The notes beneath the pieces were generated by a model. It had not been told where the DNA came from. It saw nothing but the letters and a program-made list of their open reading frames with translations, and did not search any database. From an uncultured Stenotrophomonas sp. (GTDB lineage: Bacteria; Pseudomonadota; Gammaproteobacteria; Xanthomonadales; Xanthomonadaceae), in NCBI GenBank assembly GCA_913775725.1, contig CAJYNG010000012.1, forward strand, positions 1-58,845: 58,845 bases of DNA, given 5' to 3'. The stretch's first letter is position 1; each line of letters starts with the position of its first letter. A program made the position numbers and the translations under genes. Of this stretch, positions 22,346 through 30,020 are shown piece after piece.

Positions 22346-22711
22346 TCAGCCCAGCACTTTCTGCACGGTGGCGACCAGCTGTTCCGGATTGAACGGCTTG
22401 ACCAGCCAGCCGGTGGCGCCGGCGGCCTTGCCTTCGGACTTCTTGTCGGCGGCCGATTCGGTGGTCAGCATCAGCAGCGGGGTGAACTTGTAGTCCGGCA
22501 GCTGGCGCAGTTCGCGGATCAGCGCGATGCCGTCCATGTTCGGCATGTTGACGTCGGTGACCACCGCATTGAAGCGCTGGCCCTTGGCGCGACCGAGCGC
22601 GACCGCGCCGTCTTCAGCTTCTTCGACGGCAAAACCGGCCGAGGTGAGGGCGAAGGACACCATCTGGCGCATTGACGCCGAATCGTCCACCACCAAGATA
22701 CGTGCGCTCAT
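22346..22711 (-). CDS. cheY: CheY-like single-domain response regulator
   Basis: A 121-residue receiver: acidic pair D9/D10 (VVDDSASMRQM), phospho-acceptor D53 (VTDVNMPNMDG), the T in LTTES and the lysine in WLVKPF. There is no output domain. Its ATG overlaps the stop of the STAS gene and it lies 45 bases upstream of the second cheA, so it should be phosphorylated by that kinase. Whether it binds FliM is uncertain, as a second, more classical CheY sits with cheZ. Confidence 0.92.
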   Translation of the reverse strand: MSARILVVDDSASMRQMVSFALTSAGFAVEEAEDGAVALGRAKGQRFNAVVTDVNMPNMDGIALIRELRQLPDYKFTPLLMLTTESAADKKSEGKAAGATGWLVKPFNPEQLVATVQKVLG

Positions 22712-23016
22712 GCAGCGTTCTCCACAGATTTCAGGTTGTCATGGGTTACGTCCAGGCCCAGGGCCTGGGTGACGCCCAGCAGGCGCGCGGCGTCACGGAA
22801 GGTTGCGGTGCAACCGTGGAAGCCGGTGCCCAGGCCTGCCTCGCGGCGGGCCTGCACGAACGCACACAGCACCTGTACGGCGGCCGTGTGGATGCGGGCG
22901 ACCTGGCTTGCATCCAAGGTCAGCTCGCCTGCCTGCGCCACCAATGGGGCGAGGCGGTTCTTGAGCTCGGTGCTGCTCTCGATGCCGAGATCCTCACCCA
23001 GTTCGACAGTGCTCAT
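22708..23016 (-). CDS. STAS-domain protein of the chemotaxis operon
   Basis: A 102-residue STAS (anti-sigma antagonist-like) domain: MSTVELGEDLGIESSTELKNRLAPL...ELTLDASQVARIHTAAVQVLCAFV. Where phosphorylatable antagonists have a serine in DxSG, this protein has IHTAAVQ, so regulation by Ser phosphorylation is not assured. A TTG upstream would add five residues, but the ATG at 23014-23016 has GGAG six bases before it. It is first in the operon with cheY and cheA, behind a FliA-like promoter. STAS proteins in che operons are known, but their role here is not established. Confidence 0.85.
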   Translation of the reverse strand: MSTVELGEDLGIESSTELKNRLAPLVAQAGELTLDASQVARIHTAAVQVLCAFVQARREAGLGTGFHGCTATFRDAARLLGVTQALGLDVTHDNLKSVENAA

Positions 23017-23046
23017 CGTTGCTCCGGACAAACGGTTCCGTGATCC

Positions 23047-23073
23047 ATAACGGCACCCCGGCGGGGTTCTTTA
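23047..23073 (-). promoter_or_regulatory. Sigma-28-like promoter of the STAS-cheY-cheA operon
   Basis: On the minus strand TAAAGAAC, 11 bases, then GCCGTTAT, 31 bases before the STAS start codon. Confidence 0.65.
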
Positions 23074-23110
23074 GAAGAATCGACGCGGTGCGTCGATGCG
23101 GTCGCTGTTG

Positions 23111-23246
23111 AAAAGGGGACGGAGGGGATTAAGTCGCAATCGACCTGGCTCTACTGCAGCCGCCCTCGGCAACGGCGCCCCCGACAGGCACCGCGTCGGC
23201 GCAAAGCGCCGAGCCACTTGCGACTTAATCCCCTCCGTCCCCTTTT
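23111..23246. repeat. Long inverted repeat with 29-bp perfect arms
   Basis: The arms 23111-23139 and 23218-23246 are exact inverted repeats starting AAAAGGGGACGGAGGGGATT. The 78-nt centre is GC-rich with its own short hairpins. The right arm ends in a T run 7 bases from the parP stop. It differs from the GGGGTCAG family but has the same style. Confidence 0.88.
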
Positions 23247-23253
23247 TCCCCGC

Positions 23254-24492
23254 TCAGCTCAACAGCCGGGTGGCATCAAGCAGGATCATCGGGCGCTGGC
23301 TGACCCGGGCGACGCCACGGAACAGGTCGTTGGAGATCTGGCAGATGCGCGCGGTATCGGGCGGTTCGATCTGCGAATCGGTGAGGTTGGCGACATCTTC
23401 CACCGCCGACACGCGCAGGCCGATGGTCTCGCCGTCTTCTTCCAGAACCACGATGCGGGTCTGTGCGTCGTCCTCGGCGGCGGCTGCACCCAGGTGCAGG
23501 CCCAGATCCATCACCGGGACCACCTGGCCGCGCAGGTTCATGATGCCCAGCATGGCTGCGGCGGTGCCACGCAACGGCAGCAGCGGCACCGGCAGCACGA
23601 CCTCCTGAACCTTCAGCAGTTCCAGTGCATAGGCCTGGGTGCCGCAGCGCAGGCGCAGCCAGCGCGAGGTACGCTCGCCGGCGCGTCGGTTCTGCGGGTG
23701 TGGGCTGCGGGCAGGCTGGTGAGCCTGCGCCTGCAGTTCCTGCCAGGTGCCGGGGCGGCTGCTGGCCGGAGCATCCACGGGCACGCGCGGTGGCGGCGCG
23801 GCGGCAGCGCGTGCGGCAGCGCGTGCGGCAGGGGCAGCGCGCGGGGCCGATGACGAAACCGATGCTGCAACCACGGCGGGCGGCGGCGTGGCAACGTCCT
23901 CGCCACCGGCAGCGGCTTCGAACGCTGCCTGCAGGCCGGGGCTATCGGTGTGCGCGAGTCGATGGCTGTCGGCCGTATCGGTCTCGTAGATCACTTCGTC
24001 CGGCAGATCGTCCCAGGTGGGTTCCGGGCCTGCCTTGGCGGCGGCTGGAGCAGGGGTCGTCTCGTGGATCACCTCGTCAGGCAGGTCATCCCAGGTCGGT
24101 TCGCGCTCGGGGGCGGGGACAGGCATTGCGGCGGCCTCGAAGGCGGCCTCCAGTGCGGCGTCGTCCTCTGCCGGGACCGCCGCAACAGCCTCCGTTTCGT
24201 AGATCACTTCGGCGGGCAGATCGTCCCAGGTGGGCTCGCGCTCGGCCGTTGCAGCCGCCTCGAAGGCGGCTTCGAGCGCGGCGTTGTCCACGGCAGGCGC
24301 AGCGGCGACGGTCTCGGTTTCGTAGATCACCTCGGCCGGCAGGTCATCCCAGGTCGGCTCGCGTTCCGGCTCCGATGCGCTGGCCGAAGCCGGGGCGGCG
24401 CTGTCCGCCGTCGGCAGTACGACGGCTGCCGGGGCGATCGCTTCGCCCAGCAGTTCGTCCAGATAGTCGTCCAGTACGCCGGTGCTGTTCAT
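23254..24492 (-). CDS. parP: CheW-domain array-localisation protein (ParP-like) with four WDDLP repeats
   Basis: A 412-residue protein: an Ala/Pro/Glu-rich N-terminal 250 residues and a C-terminal CheW domain (WLRLRCGTQAYALELLKVQEV...IMNLRGQVVPVMDLGL). The N-terminus carries EPTWDDLPxEVIxET four times, at about residues 45-59, 86-100, 131-145 and 157-171, interleaved with AxEAAFEAAA. It begins with an acidic LDDYLDELL helix. It overlaps a ParA-type gene by four bases and follows motC-motD, the arrangement of parC-parP in Vibrio and Pseudomonas, where ParP joins ParC and CheA to hold receptor arrays at the pole. The repeat function is unknown. Confidence 0.85.
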   Translation of the reverse strand: MNSTGVLDDYLDELLGEAIAPAAVVLPTADSAAPASASASEPEREPTWDDLPAEVIYETETVAAAPAVDNAALEAAFEAAATAEREPTWDDLPAEVIYETEAVAAVPAEDDAALEAAFEAAAMPVPAPEREPTWDDLPDEVIHETTPAPAAAKAGPEPTWDDLPDEVIYETDTADSHRLAHTDSPGLQAAFEAAAGGEDVATPPPAVVAASVSSSAPRAAPAARAAARAAAAPPPRVPVDAPASSRPGTWQELQAQAHQPARSPHPQNRRAGERTSRWLRLRCGTQAYALELLKVQEVVLPVPLLPLRGTAAAMLGIMNLRGQVVPVMDLGLHLGAAAAEDDAQTRIVVLEEDGETIGLRVSAVEDVANLTDSQIEPPDTARICQISNDLFRGVARVSQRPMILLDATRLLS

Positions 24493-25271
24493 GCGGCCTG
24501 CTCCAGGGCACGGGCGTCCTCGCCGAGAATCCAGTTCAGGGCGCGGCGGTAGGCAGCCAGGCCGCGGCCCGGGTAGTCCTCGCCGACGCTCGGCAGGGTC
24601 AGGCCGGCGGCGTTGCTGATGCGGGTATCAATCGGAATGGCGTCTTCCCACACGCGGCTGCCGTGACGATCCTGCATCGTGCGCAGCGACTCGTTGCCTG
24701 CGCGCGTGCGGCGGTCGAACAGGGTCGGCAGGATCGAGATCGGCAGCGGGCGGCGGCGCGAACGCTCGACCATCTCACCGGTGCGGACCATGCCATCCAG
24801 CCCGTGCAGGGCCAGGGGTTCGGCCTGGGTCGGGATGATCAGGCGGTCGGCCGCGGCCAGTGCGTTGATCATCAGCAGGCCGAGGGTGGGTGCGCAGTCC
24901 AGCAGGATGTAGTCGTGCTGTCCCTGATGGCGGGCAAGCGCGTTCTGCAGGGCCAGGCCGAGGCCGGGCTGGTTGGCGCTGCGGCGCTCCAGTGTGGCCA
25001 GTGCGGACTGTGCACAGACAAAGTCCAGGCCGTGGATGTTGCTGGCATGGCACAGGCTGGAAAGATCGGCCGGCGGTGCGCCGAACAGCTCCAGCACGCC
25101 GGCCGGCGGTGGATCCACCGGCACGCCGAAGGCGCGGCTGAGCGAGGCATGCGGATCGAGATCGATCAGCAGCACGCGATGGCCAAGTGCGGCCAGGCCG
25201 CGACCGAGGGCGAGGGTGGTGGTGGTCTTGCCGACTCCGCCCTTCTGGTTGGCGACTGCCCAGATGCGCAT
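24489..25271 (-). CDS. parC: ParA-family ATPase for polar chemotaxis-array placement
   Basis: A 260-residue MinD/ParA ATPase: deviant Walker A at the N-terminus (NQKGGVGKTTTT), Walker A' in LLIDLDPHASLS, and Walker B in YILLDCAPTLGLL. In Vibrio and Pseudomonas the ParC paralogue linked to motCD and a CheW-like gene recruits chemoreceptor arrays to the old pole (family knowledge). AAGGAG precedes the ATG. It is four bases after motD and overlaps parP. It is not a chromosomal segregation ParA, as no parB is present. Confidence 0.88.
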   Translation of the reverse strand: MRIWAVANQKGGVGKTTTTLALGRGLAALGHRVLLIDLDPHASLSRAFGVPVDPPPAGVLELFGAPPADLSSLCHASNIHGLDFVCAQSALATLERRSANQPGLGLALQNALARHQGQHDYILLDCAPTLGLLMINALAAADRLIIPTQAEPLALHGLDGMVRTGEMVERSRRRPLPISILPTLFDRRTRAGNESLRTMQDRHGSRVWEDAIPIDTRISNAAGLTLPSVGEDYPGRGLAAYRRALNWILGEDARALEQAA

Positions 25272-25275
25272 CGGA

Positions 25276-26292
25276 TTACTCCTTCATTGCCGGGGGAACG
25301 GCGGCGCCGACGCGGCTGCCAGCCGGCACCGGCGGCAACTTCACCGGTGCGATGGGGGAGGTGGGGGCGCTGGCCGGAGTTGCGGCGGCCTGTTCGGTAG
25401 CGGTGCTGTCGGTGGCGCCGGTGGCTGCGTTCAGGCGCTGGCCGAGCGGGTCCACCGAGTGCGAAGTGTCGGCCAGGATGATGACCATCACCCGACGGTT
25501 GCGGTTGCGGCCCTGCGCGCTGTCGTTCTCTTCGCGCGGGCGGAACTGGCCGTAGCCGACCATCGCCAGCCGCGACGGCTGCACGCCTTGGTCGGCGAAC
25601 AGGTGCACCACGCTGGCGGCGCGCCCGGCCGACAGTTCCCAGTTCGACGGGAAGGTGGAAGTGGCGATCGGCACGTTGTCGGTGTGGCCTTCCACGCGCA
25701 CGCTGTTGGGTACATCGCGCAGTACGTCAGCCAGGCTGGCCAGGGTCTGTCGCGCGTGCACGTCCAGCGCGGCCGAGCCGGTTGGGAACAGGATGTCGCT
25801 GTTGATCTCGACTTCGATCCACAGCTCGGTGCGGCGCACGCTGATCATGCCGCGGTCGATCAGCGGTGCGAGTGCGGCGGTGAGGCGGTCGGCGATGCTG
25901 TTGAGCTGGCGCTCGGCGCGCGCGATCTGTTCCTGGTTGTGCACCGAAACAGGCATGCGCATCTGCGAGGCCATCGACGGCAGCAGGGTCGGGTCGTGCG
26001 ACGGTGCCGGCGCGGACGGGCCGATCTTGGTGCCGGACTTGATCACCGACGGGCTGTCCCAGCCGCCGCCCTGCACCTGCTTGTTGCCGACCTGCACTGG
26101 ATTGATCGTGCGCGGCGCACCACCGAAGGCGTCGGTGAGTGCGTCGGCCATGATCCGATACTTGCCCTCGTTGACCGAGGAAATCGCGTACATGACCACG
26201 AAAAAGGCGAGCAGCAGCGTCATCAGGTCGGCATAGGGAATCGCCCATGCTTCGTGGTTGGCGTGCTCTTCGTGGTGCTTGCGGCGGGCCAT
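25276..26292 (-). CDS. motD: Flagellar stator protein MotD (MotB family)
   Basis: A 338-residue stator subunit: a short cytoplasmic part rich in His and Glu (MARRKHHEEHANHEAWAIPYADLMTLLLAFFVVMYAIS) with one TM segment containing the proton-binding aspartate D22 in YADLMT, then a periplasmic OmpA/MotB peptidoglycan-binding domain with VEGHTDNVPI and the FPSNWELSAGRAASV motif. The C-terminal Ala/Pro tail is variable. It is one base after motC. The MotCD pair is a known second stator in Pseudomonas; motA and motB are not in this window. Confidence 0.93.
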   Translation of the reverse strand: MARRKHHEEHANHEAWAIPYADLMTLLLAFFVVMYAISSVNEGKYRIMADALTDAFGGAPRTINPVQVGNKQVQGGGWDSPSVIKSGTKIGPSAPAPSHDPTLLPSMASQMRMPVSVHNQEQIARAERQLNSIADRLTAALAPLIDRGMISVRRTELWIEVEINSDILFPTGSAALDVHARQTLASLADVLRDVPNSVRVEGHTDNVPIATSTFPSNWELSAGRAASVVHLFADQGVQPSRLAMVGYGQFRPREENDSAQGRNRNRRVMVIILADTSHSVDPLGQRLNAATGATDSTATEQAAATPASAPTSPIAPVKLPPVPAGSRVGAAVPPAMKE

Positions 26293-26293
26293 G

Positions 26294-27034
26294 TCAGTGC
26301 AGGAAGCCGGAGAGGTTGGTTTCGATGTTGCGCGGGTTCTCGCCTTGTGCGATCGAGATAAGGCCTTCGATGACCATCTCGCGGTCGCGCGTGTTGTGCG
26401 AGATCACACTCTTGAGCTTGGCCGAGATCGGCAGGAACAGCAGGTTGGCCGAAGCGATGCCGTAGATGGTGGCGGTGAACGCTGCGGCGATGCCGTGGCC
26501 GAGCTTGCTCGGGTCAGCCAGGTTCTTCATCACTGCGATCAGGCCCAGCACGGCGCCGATGATGCCCAGCGTCGGTGCATAGATGCCCATCGCCTCGAAG
26601 ACCTTGGCGCCGGCCTGGTCCTGGTGTTCCTGGCTGCCCAGTTCGATTTCCAGCATGTGCCGCATCGATTCGGGCTCAACGCCATCCACCAGCAGCTGCA
26701 GGCCCTTGCGCAGGAACGGGTCCTGCTGCGCTTCCACCTGCGACTCCAGGCCCAGCAGGCCCTGGCGGCGGGCGATGTTGCTCCACTCGACGATCTGCTG
26801 GATCAGTTCGCGGCGATCGCTGTGCGGCGGGCGCACGACCCAGCGCACGATCTTGAACGCATGCTTGAACACCGCCGGCGAGGTATGCAGCAGGATCGCG
26901 GCGATGGTGCCAACGATGACGATCACGAATGCCGCAGGCGACCACAACGACGCCAGGCCGGCGCCCTTGAGGATGCTGCCACCGACCAGCGAGGCCAGGG
27001 CGAGAAAGAGTCCAATGAGGCTGAGTCTATCCAT
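26294..27034 (-). CDS. motC: Flagellar stator protein MotC (MotA family)
   Basis: A 246-residue MotA-type stator with four predicted TM helices, two N-terminal (MDRLSLIGLFLALASLVGG; SLWSPAAFVIVIVGTIAAIL) and two C-terminal (GAVLGLIAVM...; FTATIYGIASANLLFLPI), with a cytoplasmic loop between. The start MDRLSLIG matches MotC homologues; the longer frame from a GTG at 27073 is rejected. A FliA-like promoter ends just upstream (27042-27068), so a transcript from it would have almost no leader. It heads motC-motD-parC-parP. Confidence 0.92.
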   Translation of the reverse strand: MDRLSLIGLFLALASLVGGSILKGAGLASLWSPAAFVIVIVGTIAAILLHTSPAVFKHAFKIVRWVVRPPHSDRRELIQQIVEWSNIARRQGLLGLESQVEAQQDPFLRKGLQLLVDGVEPESMRHMLEIELGSQEHQDQAGAKVFEAMGIYAPTLGIIGAVLGLIAVMKNLADPSKLGHGIAAAFTATIYGIASANLLFLPISAKLKSVISHNTRDREMVIEGLISIAQGENPRNIETNLSGFLH

Positions 27035-27041
27035 GGATCCG

Positions 27042-27068
27042 GTATCGGCTTGTATGAATGGGACTTGA
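27042..27068 (-). promoter_or_regulatory. Sigma-28 promoter abutting the motC start codon
   Basis: On the minus strand TCAAGTCC, 11 bases, then GCCGATAC, followed by seven bases and the motC ATG. Both boxes are strong. Confidence 0.75.
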
Positions 27069-27124
27069 GACACCGGTACGGTCTACTGGTGCGACTTCAC
27101 AGTTTTACGGGTTCAGCAAGCGGG

Positions 27125-28963
27125 TCAGTCGTGCGGGCTGCGCAGGCCGTCCACATCCAGGATCAGCGCCATGCGACCATCGCCGATCAAGGTTGCACCG
27201 GCGTAACCACGCAGGCCGCGCAGGGCTTTCGGCAGCGGCTTGATGACCACTTCCTCGCGCCCGCGCACCTGGTCCACGACCAGGCCGAAGCGTGCTTCAC
27301 CGGCCTGCAGCACTACGATGGTCAGCAGGGTCGACGCGGCGGGCGTCACATCCAGCCACTGGCGCAGATCGACCAGTGGCAGCGTGTGCGAACGGCGGTC
27401 GAGCACGGCGCGGCCATCGAACCAGCCCAGCGAGGTGCGTGGCGCGTGCAGCACCTCCATCACGCGCGCCAGCGGCAGTGCATACACATCCTCACCGGCC
27501 TGCACCAGCAGGGTTGGCAGGATGGCCAGGGTCAGCGGCACGCGGATCATGAAGCGGCTGCCACGGCCCAGTTCCGACTGGATCTGGATCTGGCCGCTCA
27601 GTTCGCGGATGCGTGACTGCACCACGTCCATGCCGACGCCGCGGCCGGAGATGTCGGTGACCTGCTGCTTGGTCGAGAAGCCGGGCAGGAACACCAGGTG
27701 CAGGCACTCCTCGCTGCTCAGGCGGGCAGCGGCTTCCGGATCGATCAGGCCCTTCTCGCGTGCCTTCGCACGCAGCTTTTCCGGGTCGATGCCGGCGCCA
27801 TCGTCCTGCACCTCGATGCTGACGTAGTCGCCTTCCTGCTGCGCCGACAGGCGTACATGGCCCATCCGCGGCTTGCCCTGTGCTTCGCGCAGGTCGGGCA
27901 TTTCCACGCCATGGTCGATGGCGTTGCGGACCAGGTGTACCAGCGGGTCGGCCAGCGCTTCGACCAGGTTGCGGTCGAGCTCGGTCTCGGCGCCGATCAG
28001 CTCCAGGTCCACTTCCTTCTTCAGCGAGCGGGCGACGTCGCGGGCGACCTTGGGGAAGCGCGAGAACACCTTGCCCACCGGCTGCATGCGGGTGCGCATC
28101 ACTGCCGACTGCAGGCGGGCCGTGGCGATGTCCAGAGTGGACACCGCGCGATCCAGCTCCTCGTCGCGCAGGCGCGCACGCAGGGTCTTGAGCCGATTGC
28201 GTGACAGCACCAGTTCGCCGATCAGGTTGACGATCGCATCCAGACGCTTGGTGTCCACGCGCACGGTGTGTTCGGCCTCGGCCAGCGGCTTGGCGGCCGG
28301 TTTGGCAGCGGGGGCGGGTGCGGCCGCCGGGCGCGGGGCGGCGGCCGGCGCCACTACGGCAGCAGGCTTCGCGCCCGGTGCGGCGCCGCCGTGCAGCTGG
28401 TCGAGCAGGGCTTCGAATTCGTCTTCGCTGATCAGTCCGTCGTCGGCTTTTCTTGCCGGCGCGACGGCGGTCGGTGCATTGCCGCCGTGCAGCTGGTCGA
28501 GCAGGGCCTCGAATTCGTCGTCGGTGATCAGGTCGCTGCCGCCTGCGGCGGGCGCTGCTGCGGCGGCGGGTGCAGCCACGGCGCTGCCATATACGTCGAA
28601 CTGGGCGATCAGGTCCGGCGGCGCATAGCCTGGCTCGGTGCCGGAAGACACGGCATCCAGCATCGACTGCAGGTAATCCAGCGATTGCTGGGCCGCGTCG
28701 AAGTGGTGGGCCTGCAGCGCCGCCTGTCCGGCACGGGCGGCGCCCAGCGCTTCTTCAGCGGCGTGGCACAGCTCGACCATGGCGGTGACGCCGAGGAAGC
28801 CGGCACCGCCCTTGAGCGTGTGGTAACCGCGGAACACCGCGTTGAGCTGATCGCTGTCCTGCGGTGCCTGCTCCAGCGACACCAGCTGTTCGCCGAGGCG
28901 ATCCAGGATCTCCTGCGCCTCGATGATGAAATCGGCAGTGATGTCGTCGGATACCGCGCTCAT
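27125..28963 (-). CDS. cheA: Chemotaxis histidine kinase CheA (flagellar system)
   Basis: A 612-residue kinase. The HPt has H48 in GYHTLKGGAGFLG. A proline- and alanine-rich linker carries two copies of DEFEALLDQLHGG (about residues 142-158 and 176-193). Dimerisation and ATPase domains (HLVRNAIDHG, DDGAGID, GRGVGMDV) and a CheW-like P5 follow. There is no obvious P2 domain; the linker takes its place. In Vibrio a linker domain of CheA binds ParP, so the repeats may be such a site (inference). The ATG at 28961-28963 gives MSAVSDDIT; an upstream extension overlaps cheZ and is rejected. It forms fliA-cheY-cheZ-cheA with its neighbours. Confidence 0.94.
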   Translation of the reverse strand: MSAVSDDITADFIIEAQEILDRLGEQLVSLEQAPQDSDQLNAVFRGYHTLKGGAGFLGVTAMVELCHAAEEALGAARAGQAALQAHHFDAAQQSLDYLQSMLDAVSSGTEPGYAPPDLIAQFDVYGSAVAAPAAAAAPAAGGSDLITDDEFEALLDQLHGGNAPTAVAPARKADDGLISEDEFEALLDQLHGGAAPGAKPAAVVAPAAAPRPAAAPAPAAKPAAKPLAEAEHTVRVDTKRLDAIVNLIGELVLSRNRLKTLRARLRDEELDRAVSTLDIATARLQSAVMRTRMQPVGKVFSRFPKVARDVARSLKKEVDLELIGAETELDRNLVEALADPLVHLVRNAIDHGVEMPDLREAQGKPRMGHVRLSAQQEGDYVSIEVQDDGAGIDPEKLRAKAREKGLIDPEAAARLSSEECLHLVFLPGFSTKQQVTDISGRGVGMDVVQSRIRELSGQIQIQSELGRGSRFMIRVPLTLAILPTLLVQAGEDVYALPLARVMEVLHAPRTSLGWFDGRAVLDRRSHTLPLVDLRQWLDVTPAASTLLTIVVLQAGEARFGLVVDQVRGREEVVIKPLPKALRGLRGYAGATLIGDGRMALILDVDGLRSPHD

Positions 28964-28965
28964 GC

Positions 28966-29571
28966 TTACAGCCCCAGATCCGACAACAGGTCGTCGGCGT
29001 CGTTCTGCGAGACCGCGTGGCGGTCCAGTCCCTTCAGTGCCGGCCCGGCCAGTTCCGGGTCGGTGCGATGCTGTTCCGGCGGCAGGCCGAGTGCGCCGAA
29101 GCCTTCGTGCACGCGGCGGACGATGCCGACCACGCGGCGGATGATCTGCCCGGTCAGGTCCTGGTAGCTCTGGGTCAGGGCGATCTCGGTCAGGTTGTGG
29201 CGGATGCGCTCGAGCTGCGCGTCCTGGCCAGGCTGCAGGCCTTCGGCGCGCAGCTGTTCGGTCAGGCTGCGGCATTCCTCGGCCAGGTCCAGGGTGCGGT
29301 GCGTGGCCTGTTCGGTCATTGCCACCACGTGGTCCAGGCGCGCGCAGGCATCGTCCAGTTCGCCGGCTTCGCTGGGTACGGTCGGCAGTTCACCCAGCGC
29401 CTGTCCCAGTTCGCGGGCCAGCCGCGAGAGGCCGCTCATCATCGGCTGCGTGCGCAGCGCGACCAGTCCGTCGATGCGCTGCCGCCAGGCGGCCTCGTCA
29501 CCGGACTCCAGTGCGTCCAGGGCTTCCTGCAGGCGCAGGGCGAGGGCGTTCTTGTCGACCGTGGTATCCAT
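28966..29571 (-). CDS. cheZ: CheY-P phosphatase
   Basis: CheZ dephosphorylates CheY-P. This 201-residue, mostly helical protein has the catalytic motif YQDLTGQ with D138 and Q142, and a C-terminal CheY-binding peptide (NDADDLLSDLGL). Its ATG overlaps the cheY stop by one base (TGATG) and it is two bases upstream of cheA. Its presence marks this CheY/CheA pair as the flagellar motor system. Confidence 0.95.
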   Translation of the reverse strand: MDTTVDKNALALRLQEALDALESGDEAAWRQRIDGLVALRTQPMMSGLSRLARELGQALGELPTVPSEAGELDDACARLDHVVAMTEQATHRTLDLAEECRSLTEQLRAEGLQPGQDAQLERIRHNLTEIALTQSYQDLTGQIIRRVVGIVRRVHEGFGALGLPPEQHRTDPELAGPALKGLDRHAVSQNDADDLLSDLGL

Positions 29572-29963
29572 CAGGCGCTGGCCGCCAGACGTTCGAAGAT
29601 CTTGCCGAGCTTCTCTTCCAGCGTCTGTGCGGTGAACGGCTTGATGATGTAGCCGTTCACGCCGCTCTGGGCGGCTTCGATGATCTGCTCGCGCTTGGCT
29701 TCCGCGGTGACCATCAGCACCGGCAGGGTCTTCAGCTTGGCATCGGCACGGATCGCCTTCAGCAGCTCGATGCCGGTCATCACCGGCATGTTCCAGTCGG
29801 TGACCACGAAATCGAACGGCTGGCTCTGCAGCAGCGACAGCGCGGCATGCCCGTCCTCGGCTTCGGCGGTGTTGGTGAAGCCCAGATCGCCCAGCAGGTT
29901 CTTGACGATTCGACGCATGGTCGAGAAGTCGTCGACGATCAGGATGCGCATGTTCTTGTTCAA
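29571..29963 (-). CDS. cheY: Chemotaxis response regulator controlling the motor
   Basis: A 130-residue CheY: D11/D12 ([10 protein letters not shown]), phospho-site D56 ([12 protein letters not shown]), the T in MVTAEA, and K in [19 protein letters not shown] is nearly identical to enteric CheY. Phospho-CheY should bind FliM and FliN to switch rotation. It lies 57 bases after fliA and overlaps cheZ. It is closer to classical CheY than the receiver at 22346. Confidence 0.97.
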   Translation of the reverse strand: MNKNMRILIVDDFSTMRRIVKNLLGDLGFTNTAEAEDGHAALSLLQSQPFDFVVTDWNMPVMTGIELLKAIRADAKLKTLPVLMVTAEAKREQIIEAAQSGVNGYIIKPFTAQTLEEKLGKIFERLAASA

Positions 29964-30020
29964 AGCAGAATTCCTTTGTTGTTCATTCCGGACGGCCGGG
30001 GGCAGCCGCCTCGGGGATGT

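Noticed and set aside
24489-25271. ParA as a chromosome or plasmid partition gene
   Set aside because: There is no parB or parS-like site, and its place between motD and a CheW-domain gene fits the chemotaxis ParC.
28964-29275. Longer cheA frame extending to 29275
   Set aside because: It would lie over most of cheZ in another frame; the ATG at 28963 follows cheZ by two bases and gives the standard HPt start.
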